From Mangrovicoccus ximenensis (GTDB lineage Bacteria > Pseudomonadota > Alphaproteobacteria > Rhodobacterales > Rhodobacteraceae), in assembly GCF_003056725.1 (NCBI RefSeq), contig NZ_QBKZ01000024.1:203726-240090 (forward strand): a stretch of DNA of 36,365 nt, written 5' to 3'. This document shows positions 20,721-29,074 of the stretch, piece by piece (within the stretch, counting starts at the first letter, position 1; the number at the start of each line of letters is the position of its first letter). Both the position numbers and the translations under genes were made by a program. The notes under the pieces are model-generated. The model saw only the letters and a list, made by a program, of their open reading frames with translations. It had not been told where the DNA came from and did not search any database.

Positions 20721-21664
20721 CATTCGGAACCGTGCAGGTTGGGCAGGACGGTACCGGTCGCGCGATGGGACCCGCCTGGTTCCCGGGCGGCGACCCCCGA
20801 GGCCAGCCCGCAGAGCAGCCCCGCAGCGAACTGGTCGCCCGCGCCGGTCGCATCCAGCGGCACCACCTTGGTGACCGGCACTTCGGCCCGCTCGGTGCCG
20901 CGGATCAGCCAGACCGGATCGCCCGAGCGGGTGCAGATCACCGTGCCGCAGACCGCGGCCGCCTCGGCCAGCGCCGCGTCGAGATCCTCGGTCTCGTAGA
21001 GCGCGCACCATTCATGGGAATTGCCGATCACGTAATCCATCTGGCCCGCGATCAGCGCCTTGAAATCGGCGCGGTGGCGGTTGACGCAGAACGGGTCCGA
21101 AAGCGCGATCCCGGCCTTGCCGCCGCCCTTGTGGCAGAGCTCGGCCGCCTTCAGGAAGGCCGCTTTCCCCGGATCCTTGTCGAAGAGATAGCCCTCGAGG
21201 AACAGGAAGCCGCAATCGCCCGCCACGTCCTCGGGGACATGCTCGGGGCCGACCTCGGCGGAGACGCCCAGATAGGTGTTCATCGAGCGCTCGCCATCCG
21301 GCGAAACGAAGATCATCGAGCGCGAGGTCGGCAGGTCAGCGGGCGCAGGCGCCACGGCGAAATCGGTGCCGCCATCGGTCATCGACTGCGCATAGCCCTT
21401 GCCGAGGCTGTCGTCGCGGACGCGGCCCATGAAGGCGGTCTTCAGCCCCAGCGCGCCGATCCCGGCCAGGGTGTTGGCGACCGAGCCGCCGGGGGCTTCG
21501 GTGCGGTCCTTCATCGCGGCATAGAGCAGCTCGGCGCGGTCGCGCTCGACGAGCTGCATGATGCCCTTCTCGATGCCCATCAGGTCGAGGAAATGGTCGT
21601 CGACCGGGGACAGGACATCGACAATGGCATTGCCGATCCCGGCGACGGCGTAACGGTGGCTCAT
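20645..21664 (-). CDS. PfkB-family adenosine kinase, C-terminus replaced
   Basis: Ribokinase-fold kinase. The substrate-side motif APGGSVANTLAGIGALG and the catalytic/anion-hole motif DATGAGDQFAAG are intact. The protein most resembles the adenosine kinases found next to nth in Rhodobacteraceae. After GLASGVAARE the sequence leaves the family: the usual final helices (about 35-40 residues) are replaced by GSHRATGTVLPNLHGSEW and onward, read antisense through an IS6 fragment. The start at 21664 overlaps the nth stop (ATGA coupling). The truncated product may be inactive or unstable, so it may be a pseudogene. Confidence 0.75.
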   Translation of the reverse strand: MSHRYAVAGIGNAIVDVLSPVDDHFLDLMGIEKGIMQLVERDRAELLYAAMKDRTEAPGGSVANTLAGIGALGLKTAFMGRVRDDSLGKGYAQSMTDGGTDFAVAPAPADLPTSRSMIFVSPDGERSMNTYLGVSAEVGPEHVPEDVAGDCGFLFLEGYLFDKDPGKAAFLKAAELCHKGGGKAGIALSDPFCVNRHRADFKALIAGQMDYVIGNSHEWCALYETEDLDAALAEAAAVCGTVICTRSGDPVWLIRGTERAEVPVTKVVPLDATGAGDQFAAGLLCGLASGVAAREPGGSHRATGTVLPNLHGSEWSGAQIAAPPSSSVLPSHGSFRGKP

Positions 21665-22377
21665 GCGGTCTTCTCCTCGAACGCGCAGTATTCCCGGATG
21701 ATGCAGCGCGCGCAGTCAGGCTTGCGCGCCTTGCAGATGTAGCGCCCATGCAGGATCATCCAGTGATGGGCGTGTTGCTGGTACTCTGCCGGGATGTTGT
21801 CCTCAATGGCCCGTTCCACCGCATCGACATCGCGCCCCGGGCAGAGGCCCGACCGGTTGCCGAGCCGGAAGATATGGGTGTCGACCGCCTGGGCGGGGAT
21901 GTGCCACCACATGTTCAGCACGACATTGGCGGTCTTGCGCCCGACCCCGGGCAGAGATTGCAGCGCCGCGCGCGAACTCGGGACCTCGCCGCCGTACTCC
22001 TCGACCAGGATGCGGCTGAGCTTGATGACGTTCTTGGCCTTGTTGCGGTAGAGCCCGATCGTCTTGATATGCTCGACCAGCCCCTCCTCGCCCAGCTCCA
22101 GCATCTTCTGCGGGGTGTCGACCTTGGCGAAGAGCGCGCGTGTGGCGCGGTTCACGCCCACATCCGTGGCCTGCGCCGAGAGCGCGACGGCGACCAGAAG
22201 CGTATAGGCGTTGACGTGGTCCAGCTCGCCCTTCGGCTCGGGCTCGGACTGGCGGAAGGCCTCGAAGGCCGCGCGGACGGTGTTGTAGTCCGCCTGCGGC
22301 GCCATCGGCACGACGGAGGGAGCAGAGGCGGAAACCGTCGCGGCGGTCCTGCGGGGCTTGGCTGGGGTTCTGGCCAT
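21661..22377 (-). CDS. nth: Endonuclease III
   Basis: 238 residues. Base-excision repair DNA glycosylase/AP lyase acting on oxidised pyrimidines. The helix-hairpin-helix LPGVGRKTANVV holds catalytic Lys148, and Asp166 is in AVDTHIFR. The 4Fe-4S loop is Cys215-x6-Cys222-x2-Cys225-x5-Cys231. The first ~25 residues are a Pro/Ala-rich extension absent from the E. coli enzyme, so Met25 is a possible alternative start. It is followed by, and coupled to, the adenosine kinase gene. Confidence 0.95.
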   Translation of the reverse strand: MARTPAKPRRTAATVSASAPSVVPMAPQADYNTVRAAFEAFRQSEPEPKGELDHVNAYTLLVAVALSAQATDVGVNRATRALFAKVDTPQKMLELGEEGLVEHIKTIGLYRNKAKNVIKLSRILVEEYGGEVPSSRAALQSLPGVGRKTANVVLNMWWHIPAQAVDTHIFRLGNRSGLCPGRDVDAVERAIEDNIPAEYQQHAHHWMILHGRYICKARKPDCARCIIREYCAFEEKTA

Positions 22378-22822
22378 GGGTCCTGCTCGAAAACGGTGTC
22401 GCCTGCGTTCCTAGCCGCCAGAGCTGCAGGATGCCAGCCCGTCGCAGCGCCGCAGCGGGCGGTTCCTGCCCGGCCCGGGGAAATGGCTTGGCCGATCATG
22501 CCATTGCCTGGGCTGGGCCGTGCCCGGTTCTCCGAAACAAGCCAGATGAAATTTGTCCCCATCCGATTTCGCCGTCACGGATTCGCCGCTCGAGCGGCTG
22601 AGCCTCCGGCCGGCGGCGCCGCGCTCCTGGACGATTGCGGTCTGCCCGCGTCGGCCGGTGGCGTCCCCGGCCAGTGCCTGACCACCGGGACCGGCGGAAG
22701 CTCGGTGATGCGCGTTCCGGCCAGCGTCGTCCCTGCCATGCCACAGCGGCCGCGCTTTCGGGAGGTCGACTTCTCCGTCATTTGCAACAGCCACAATTCC
22801 GAGGCGGGACTGGTCCCCGGCC
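22378..22822. other. Region upstream of nth without a supported gene
   Basis: It holds the nth promoter region and then low-information sequence. Short frames exist on both strands but none has a ribosome site with recognisable protein. It may include the lost 5' part of the RTX pseudogene that begins to be readable after 22823. Confidence 0.4.
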
Positions 22823-24225
22823 TTGCCTTCAGCGCAGTCGCACCGCCGCGGCGGCGGTGATCGGCAGCTCCTCCGGGAAGATTTGGAGCACTGCCGATAT
22901 CGAGGCGCTGTCGACCCGCCGGTTTGCCTTGCCCGGCCCCCGAGCACCAACGGCGCTTTCGGCAACGGCAATGACCGCCATGGCACCTGCGGGCGGGTTG
23001 CCGACGCCGAGGGAACGCCGGCCGGCAGCAGCTTCGCGATCGACACGCCGGACGGCGCTGGCGGCAGCCTCTTCGATGTCGAAGCGCTTGCCGACGTTTC
23101 CTTCCTTGCGACTTGCCCAAAACGCGCCCCGGGCCGGATCAACGGCAGCGGGCCCGATTCCAATGTCCGTGCCCGGCTCTTCGATGCAAGCGGCAATGCC
23201 ATTGGCGCGGAGACATCCATCCCGGACGGCCGGGTTCTGGACCCGGCTTGCGACGAGGACATGATCAAGCGGATTGCGGCCAGCCCGGAAGACGGCGGTA
23301 CGAAGACGGTTCCCTGGATGTCCTTGGCGCATTGCGCGCGCTTCCGCGATGCAGAGGGCGGCCTGCCGGACCATCTCCTGCTCGGCGCCTTCACCGGTCC
23401 GGAGGCGCGGACCAACGGGAAGGCCGGCGACGTCACCATCGCCGCGCTGAGCGACGCCCCCTATCTGACAGCCCAGACGCAGTTCGATGTCGATGAGGAC
23501 GGAAACATCGTCATTTCGCGGATCATGGGCCAGCACTTCTCGGCTGATTGTCACCGGGCGGCGGTGCCTGGGCGCTGGCCAAGGGCAGCTATGGCGACCA
23601 AGGAGGGCAATATCTTCCCGTACACCAATCCCGAAATCACGGCACTGGCCGATGGCGGCGCCGCGCGGAGCCGCATCGCCCCGATCCACGATGGCGAACC
23701 GGCTTTCCTCTTCACCGAGGACGACACCGGAATCACCGGCACTCCCGGGAGATGACGTGATCGAGGGCAACGGCGGAGCCCAGACGGTCTGCGGTCTCGC
23801 GGACGACGACCTGATCGCGGCGAGGCTAAAGTCCGGGGCGGGCGCGGCGGCGACACGATCTTCGCCGACAGCGGCGGTGACGTGGTGGCCGGCGATACCG
23901 GCGATGGCGACGACCTTTTGATCGACAATGGCAAGACCGGCGTCTCGGGACGAGACACCATCTTTGGCGGGGATGGCGACAGATTCGTCATGGACGGCCA
24001 GGGCGCCGACAGGATCCCCGGCGAGGCGGGCAACGGCACCCTGTTCGGCGGCAATGGCCGGGATGTGGAGCGGGGCCGCTGCGAGGCCCGCCGCGCGGGT
24101 CCGGGTGCAGGCCATGGCCGCTTCATTGACAATGCCGACGCAGCCCGCCGGGCAGCGGCGCGGGCAACCGCATCATCGAGACAGCGGCGGCAACGACCTG
24201 CTGACCGGTGGCGCCGGGGCCGGCC
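22823..24225 (+). pseudogene. Secreted RTX repeat protein, degraded over several frames
   Basis: Readable pieces lie in sequence but in different frames. First (to 23755) come beta-propeller-like repeats of the type found in large secreted proteins, with RARLFDASGNAIGAETSIPDG, QTQFDVDEDGNIVISRI and NPEITALADGG. Then follow RTX units: DVIEGNGGAQTVCGLADDDL near 23754, GGDTIFADSGGDVVAGDTGD near 23850, DTIFGGDGDRFVMDGQGADR to about 24020, LFGGNGRD to about 24064, and DSGGNDLLTGGAGAG near 24178-24222. At least three frameshifts separate them and no C-terminal ending is visible. It was once a secreted Ca2+-binding protein, similar in kind to the one at the left window edge. Confidence 0.72.
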
Positions 24226-24368
24226 GTTCTCGCGAACATCGCGAACAGCGTGAGGGTTCTGCGACAGCTTGGGGCGGCTGGGCTTCATTGCGGGATCTCC
24301 TGCGGCAAACGGAGCCGGATCTATCCGCAAATCCGGCCGCTTGGCCACAGGAGAATGCGCCGCGCGGA

Positions 24369-24623
24369 TCAGAGCGGCAAGGGCGGGGTCAGGCCGCTGG
24401 TCTCCAGATCCCAGCGCGCGCTCCAGGCGCCGCCGGTCCGTTCCAGGAGCAGCCAGTTGCGCTCGGCGGCGTAGCGGCGGCGCTGGCCGGGCAGCGGGCG
24501 GATGCGGATCGGATGGCCCTCGAGCGGTGCATCGCCGGACGGCCAGCGCCGCCCGTCGGCAGCGACTGGCCGCAAGGACACGGGGATCGGGCTCCGCCGC
24601 CCCCTGCGACCGGCATGGACCAA
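24369..24623 (-). pseudogene. Unidentified coding remnant (C-terminal end)
   Basis: The minus strand reads about 75 residues with almost every third codon position G or C, like the real genes here. Examples are PVSLRPVAADGRRWPSG, RRRYAAERNWLLLERTGG, and the end WDLETSGLTPPLPL before a stop at 24369. Upstream the frame breaks up. I do not recognise the family. It lies on the strand of the truncated transketolase but does not resemble the transketolase C-terminus. It may be the end of a second lost gene. The surroundings (24226-24368 and 24624-25060) show no supportable gene. Confidence 0.35.
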
Positions 24624-25059
24624 GGGAACGGATCAGGGTCGGGAAGCGGGCCCCGCTGCCCCGCCCTGTCCGGTCCATGCGGGCATGGCCCCCGAATGCC
24701 CGGACTGCGGCGGCCTGGCCTGCGCGCCCCACCGGGATAGGCAGCAAGCACCGTGGCAGCGATCCGGCCGGCATGAACGGAGCAGACATGCCGGCCGGAG
24801 ACAGGATCGAAGACCGCGCAGCCTTGATCCGGAACAGGCCTGGCTTGCCCGCGCAGCTCGCGAGGCCGGAACCCGCGCGGACACCCGGCTCCCGCCGGAT
24901 CAAGGCGCTGCTCCTGGATCGCGATGGGCTGGACCGCAGCGATGCGGCTGTCGCCACGCAGCGGCCCACCCGCCGCACGGAGGAAGACGCTCCGAAACTG
25001 CCGGGAGACCGGAGTTCTGGGGCGGTCCGGCGGCGGCCGACACATGCGACGATGGACGC

Positions 25060-25924
25060 AGCCGGCCCGGACCTCTTCCGGCACCGCGAAGGCCGGATGC
25101 GTCCAGCCGAGAAGTGCCTCCGCCTCCGCCCGGTCCGAAGGCACCAGCGGCGCGCTATGGCCGCCGCGCTGTCCCTGCAGCCGGGGAATGCCACGGGCGA
25201 TGGTGGTGCGGCAGGCGATCAGCGACGGCCGCTCCTCGACTTTCGCCGCCGCGAGCGCAGCGTCGATCGCACCGATGTCATGGCCGTCGATTTCCGCGAC
25301 ATGCCAGCCCGCGGCGCGGAACCGCGCTGGCACGTCCTCGCTGATCGACAGGGCCGTGTCGCCGTCATCGGTGATGTGGTTGTCGTCCCACAGGAAGGTC
25401 AACTTGCCCAGCCGCAGGTGGCCGGCGAGGCTGACCGCCTCCTGGCCGACCCCCTCCTGCAGGCAGCCGTCGCCGACGAAGGCCCAGGTGCGGTGATCGG
25501 CAAGCTGCGGAAACTGTGCCGCCAGCCGCGCCTCGGCCACGGCCATGCCGACCGCGCAGGCGATGCCCTGTCCGAGCATCCCGGAGGTGATCTCGATCCC
25601 GGCGGCCTGCTCGATCTCCGGATGGCCCGCACAGACAGAGCCGAGCTTGCGGAAGCTCTTCAGCGCCTCGATGCCGAGATGCTCGTAGCCGGAGAGGTGG
25701 AGGAGCGCGTAGAGCAGCATCGAGCCGTGGCCGTTCGACAGCACCACCCGGTCGCGGTCGGGCCAGAGCGGGTCGGACGGATCGGCCTTCAGGTGGTTCG
25801 CGCAAAGCGTTGCCGCGATTTCGGCCATGCCGAGCGGCACGCCCTGGTGGCCCTCGCCGGCCTCCAGGATGGAGTCGATGGCGAGGAAGCGGATGGCATT
25901 GGCCATGGCCTGGATGTCGGGCAT
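25060..25924 (-). pseudogene. Transketolase, N-terminal (thiamine diphosphate) domain only
   Basis: Starts at ATG 25924 with GGAGGAGA upstream and reads about 288 good residues: AIDSILEAGEGHQGVPLGMAE (with the classical substrate His of GHxG), SNGHGSMLLYALLHLSGY, the TPP motif GDGCLQEG followed by FLWDDNHITDDGD, and RGIPRLQGQRGGHSAP. Homology stops at about VPEEVRAG; beyond 25060 the frame is open but meaningless. Full transketolases are about 650-670 residues, so the pyrimidine and C-terminal domains are gone. It is divergent from the LysR gene at 26051. It was probably a Calvin-cycle or pentose-phosphate type enzyme, now inactive unless a partner is supplied elsewhere. Confidence 0.85.
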
Positions 25925-26012
25925 GAAGGTCTCCTCCGTCGCGGGCCATCTGGCGCGGCCCGTCCGGTTTCCGTGGTAGACCGGGCCAGGGGCAGGGCGC
26001 AAACGACGAAAC

Positions 26013-26028
26013 CTCATTGATTGATGAG
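26013..26028. promoter_or_regulatory. Candidate LysR operator CTCAT-N6-ATGAG
   Basis: CTCATTGATTGATGAG has perfect 5-bp arms. It lies in the 126-base gap between the divergent transketolase remnant (start 25924) and the LysR gene (start 26051), close to the latter, where autoregulation would be expected. Confidence 0.4.
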
Positions 26029-26050
26029 CTGGATTCACGCATCTAGGGGC

Positions 26051-26935
26051 ATGATCGGCGGTGTCACCCTTTCCATGCTGCGCACCTTCGAGGCGGCGGC
26101 GCGCCATGGCAGCTTCCGCGGGGCGGCGGACGAACTGGGGCTGAGCCCCAGCGCGATCAGCCATTCCGTGCGCCAGCTGGAGGATGCGCTGCGCGTGCGG
26201 CTGTTCGAGCGGACCGGGCGCAGGGTACATCCGACGCTGGAGGGGCTGGCGCTTCTGGCGCGGCTGACATCGGCCTTCGCCGAGATCCGCGAGGGGCTGG
26301 AGGATGTCGGCCAGCGCGGCGCGACGCTCCTCAGGCTGCATTCGGCACCGAGCTTTGCCGCGCTCTGGCTGGTCCCGCGGCTGAAGGAGTTCACCACCCG
26401 CCATCCTGGGATCGAGCTGCGCCTCGCGGCGGACACGCATTACGCGCGCTTCGCCCCGGACGATTTCGACATCGACATCGTCTATGGCCCGATCCGCACC
26501 GAAGCCGTTGTTTCCATTCCGCTTGGCGAGGAGGTCGTGACCCCGCTATGCGCGCCGGAACTGGCGGAGCGGCTGCGCAACCCGGAGGATCTGGCGCATC
26601 TGCCACTGATCCAGAGCGACCAGAAGCAGGTGCGGTGGGATGATTGGCAGCATGCCAATGGCCTGACCGCGCCGCTGCGCCGTCCGCTGCGCTTCGACCG
26701 CAGCTTCCTGGCGCTGTCGGCGGCGGCCGGGGGGCTCGGGGTGGCGCTGGACAGCTTGCGGCTGGCCGAGGCCGATCTTGCCGCCGGGCGGCTGGTCGCG
26801 CCCTTCGCCGGCTCGCCCGCCAATATCCGCTATACCGGCCACCATCTTGTGCTGCCGCGCGCCCGGCCGATGCGCAGCCCGGTCCGCGCCTTCGTGACCT
26901 GGATTCTCGGGGCGCTCGGCCTGCCCGAGGCCTGA
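26051..26935 (+). CDS. LysR-family (GcvA-like) transcriptional regulator
   Basis: 294 residues. The winged helix spans residues 5-64 (LRTFEAAARHGSFRGAADEL, then SPSAISHSVRQLEDALRVRL), followed by the GcvA-type effector domain (LVPRLKEFTTRHPGIELRLA, IDIVYG, PLCAPELAERL). I chose the ATG at 26051, which has AGGGG upstream; an in-frame ATG at 26021 overlaps the operator. It lies between the transketolase remnant and the split transketolase operon, so it may control either. Confidence 0.85.
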   Translation: MIGGVTLSMLRTFEAAARHGSFRGAADELGLSPSAISHSVRQLEDALRVRLFERTGRRVHPTLEGLALLARLTSAFAEIREGLEDVGQRGATLLRLHSAPSFAALWLVPRLKEFTTRHPGIELRLAADTHYARFAPDDFDIDIVYGPIRTEAVVSIPLGEEVVTPLCAPELAERLRNPEDLAHLPLIQSDQKQVRWDDWQHANGLTAPLRRPLRFDRSFLALSAAAGGLGVALDSLRLAEADLAAGRLVAPFAGSPANIRYTGHHLVLPRARPMRSPVRAFVTWILGALGLPEA

Positions 26936-27031
26936 CTCCCGGTCCGGCGAAGACTTTTCCGGCTAATGTGAACCCAGCTCACCTGCAGGAAGTCGTGACT
27001 TCTCCACTACTTGCCGCGCTGCCGCATCAAG

Positions 27032-27075
27032 TTGTGAAGCCTAGCTTACAAGGTATTTCAAAAAACTTAAAATAC
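27032..27075 (+). promoter_or_regulatory. Operator-like repeats upstream of the transketolase/TRAP operon
   Basis: Two symmetrical sequences lie in the only AT-rich stretch here. TTGTGAAGC-CTA-GCTTACAA (27032-27051) is an imperfect palindrome lacking one base in the right arm. GTATTT-N11-AAATAC (27053-27058 and 27070-27075) is a perfect 6-bp inverted repeat with the T-N11-A form of LysR sites. They lie 66-109 bases before the first gene. The 206-base gap 26936-27141 otherwise holds only a GGGAGG ribosome site. Confidence 0.5.
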
Positions 27076-27140
27076 ATGCGCCTCCGGGCTTGCTACCCGT
27101 TCGGCAACGAGGACGACCAAGCGGTCCCGGGAGGACATCC

Positions 27141-27995
27141 ATGACAGAACAGAGCCGCGTGGCGGCGCTCTCCAACGTGTCGCTGGAGAGGCGGGCCTGG
27201 AACATCCGGCGCAAGGCGCTGCTGATGGGCGAAGTGCAGGGGCAGGGCTATATCGGCCAGGCGCTCGGCATCGCGGACGTGCTGGCGGCGAGCTATTTCC
27301 ATGCGCTCGACTACCGCGCCGAGGATCCCGAATGGGAGGGACGCGACCGGTACCTGCTTTCGATCGGGCACTATGCCATCGCGCTCTATGCCGTGCTGAT
27401 GGAGGCGGGCATCCTTCCCGAGGAGGAGCTGGAAACCTACGGCATGGATGACAGCCGCATGCCGATGTCGGGCATGGCCTCCTACACGCCGGGGATGGAG
27501 ATCACCGGCGGCAGCCTCGGCCAGGGGCTGGGCATCGCGGTCGGCATGGCGCTGGGGCTGAAGCGCAAGCGCAACCCGGCCTTCGTCTACAACCTGATGT
27601 CAGATGGCGAGCTGGGCGAGGGATCGACTTGGGAGGCGGCGATGTCCGGCGCCCACCACAAGCTCGACAACCTGATCTGCCTCGTCGATTTCAACGACCA
27701 GCAGGCGGACGGGAAGTCCACCGAGATGCTGTGCTCGGAGCCGCTGGGCGACAAGTGGGCGGCCTTCGGCTGGCATGTCCAGCGCGTGGACGGCAACGAT
27801 CTGGCCGCAGTGGTGGAGGCCTTCGACGCCGCGCGCGCCGCCGATCACGTCGGCCCGCGCGTCATCATCTTCGACACCACGATGTGCAAGGGCGTGCCCT
27901 TCCTCGAGGCCCGCGAAATCACCCATTTCGTCCGCGTCGAGGCCGACGAGTGGAGCAAGGCCCTGGCCGTTCTGGACGAAGGAAAGCCGGCATGA
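27141..27995 (+). CDS. Transketolase-like enzyme, N-terminal (TPP-binding) subunit
   Basis: 284 residues, the separate first half of a split transketolase. It binds the diphosphate and Mg2+ of thiamine diphosphate through SDGELGEGSTWEA (154-166) and Asn185 (VDFNDQQADG). It also has SIGHYAIALYAVL (74-86), the counterpart of SKGHxxxALYA. In classical enzymes the GHxG histidine contacts the sugar; here the sequence is GQGYIGQALG (34-43), with Tyr37 in that place. ATG at 27141 with GGGAGG upstream. It overlaps the C-subunit gene by four bases. The partner genes suggest transfer of a two-carbon unit in catabolism of an unusual sugar. AptA of apiose breakdown is one known example of such split enzymes, but the substrate here is unknown. 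Confidence 0.88.
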   Translation: MTEQSRVAALSNVSLERRAWNIRRKALLMGEVQGQGYIGQALGIADVLAASYFHALDYRAEDPEWEGRDRYLLSIGHYAIALYAVLMEAGILPEEELETYGMDDSRMPMSGMASYTPGMEITGGSLGQGLGIAVGMALGLKRKRNPAFVYNLMSDGELGEGSTWEAAMSGAHHKLDNLICLVDFNDQQADGKSTEMLCSEPLGDKWAAFGWHVQRVDGNDLAAVVEAFDAARAADHVGPRVIIFDTTMCKGVPFLEAREITHFVRVEADEWSKALAVLDEGKPA

Positions 27996-29029
27996 CGATG
28001 AATTCCCTCGCCCGCAAGCACGAGCCGCGCAGGGTGATCCCGAAGGAGGAGCGCGCCGCGACCTCTGCCATGATCGCCTCGCTGGCCGCCGAGGGCTATG
28101 ACACCGTTTCCGCGCCCTTCGGCCATGCGCTGGCCGAGGCGGCGCGCAAGGACGACCGGATCGTCGGGCTGACCGCCGATCTGGGGAAATATACCGACCT
28201 GCACATCTTCGCCCAGGCGATGCCCGAACGGTTCTACCAGATGGGCATGGCGGAGCAGGTCCTTGTCTCGGCCGCCGCCGGGATGGCGCGCGAAGGCTTT
28301 CTTCCCTTCGCCACGACCTACGCGGTCTTCGCCGCGCGCCGGGCCTATGATTTCATCGCAATGGCCATCGCGGAAGAGAACCTTCCGGTCAAGATCGTCT
28401 GTGCCCTCCCCGGCCTGACGACCGGCTACGGTCCGAGCCACCAGGCCACAGAGGACCTGGCGATCTTCCGCGGCCTGCCGAACATGACCATCATCGACCC
28501 CTGCGACGCGTGCGACATCGCCGGCATGGTGCCTCAGCTGGTCGCGCATCCGGGTCCGGTCTATTCGCGGCTCCTGCGCGGCAAGGTGCCTTCGGTGCTG
28601 ACCCGCCACAAGCCGGACTACAAGTTCCAGCTGGGCAAGGCGCAGCTGATCCGGGAAGGGGCCGACGTCCTGGTGGTCTCGACCGGCTTCATGACCATGC
28701 GCGCGCTCGATGCAGCCGTGGCGCTGGAGAGGGACGGGATCGGCGTGGCGGTGCTGCATTGCCCGACGATCAAGCCGCTCGACACGGCGACGATCCTCGC
28801 GGAGGCCGGCAAGAGCGGGCGGCTCGTCGTGACCGCCGAGAACCACACGAAGGTCGGCGGCCTGGGCGAGGCGGTGGCGGGCACGCTCCTGAGCAATGGC
28901 GTGACGCCCAGCTTCCGCATGATCGGCCTGCCGGACGATTTCCTCGAGGCCGGCGCGCTGCCGACGCTGCATGACATGTACGGGCTTTCGGTCGCGAAGG
29001 TCGCCGAGCAGATCCGGGGCTGGCTGTGA
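27992..29029 (+). CDS. Transketolase-like enzyme, C-terminal (pyrimidine-binding) subunit
   Basis: 345 residues. It supplies the pyrimidine-binding and C-terminal domains: FGHALAEAARKDDRIVGLTADLG split here as two motifs, then MGMAEQVLVSAAAGMA with catalytic Glu88 that activates thiamine diphosphate, and LTTGYGPSHQATEDLAIFRGLPNM with the substrate-contacting histidine. The end, TAENHTKVGGLGEAVAGTL, is the C-terminal domain also seen in DXS and pyruvate dehydrogenase beta subunits. ATG at 27992, coupled to the N-subunit by ATGA. Together they should form an alpha2beta2 enzyme. Confidence 0.9.
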   Translation: MTMNSLARKHEPRRVIPKEERAATSAMIASLAAEGYDTVSAPFGHALAEAARKDDRIVGLTADLGKYTDLHIFAQAMPERFYQMGMAEQVLVSAAAGMAREGFLPFATTYAVFAARRAYDFIAMAIAEENLPVKIVCALPGLTTGYGPSHQATEDLAIFRGLPNMTIIDPCDACDIAGMVPQLVAHPGPVYSRLLRGKVPSVLTRHKPDYKFQLGKAQLIREGADVLVVSTGFMTMRALDAAVALERDGIGVAVLHCPTIKPLDTATILAEAGKSGRLVVTAENHTKVGGLGEAVAGTLLSNGVTPSFRMIGLPDDFLEAGALPTLHDMYGLSVAKVAEQIRGWL

Positions 29030-29074
29030 GCCGCCCCGCCACATCCTGAACACGAGAAGGGAGGAGAAGGTCCG

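Noticed and set aside
24389..25060. Continuation of the transketolase frame to 24389 as a real 500-residue protein
   Set aside because: After about residue 288 no transketolase motif occurs in that frame and the composition becomes Arg/Pro/Gly-rich. The homology is lost, so the gene is truncated.
23551..25194. Long minus-strand frame across the RTX pseudogene and the debris after it
   Set aside because: Ser/Arg/Pro-rich translation without motifs. Open only because of base composition.
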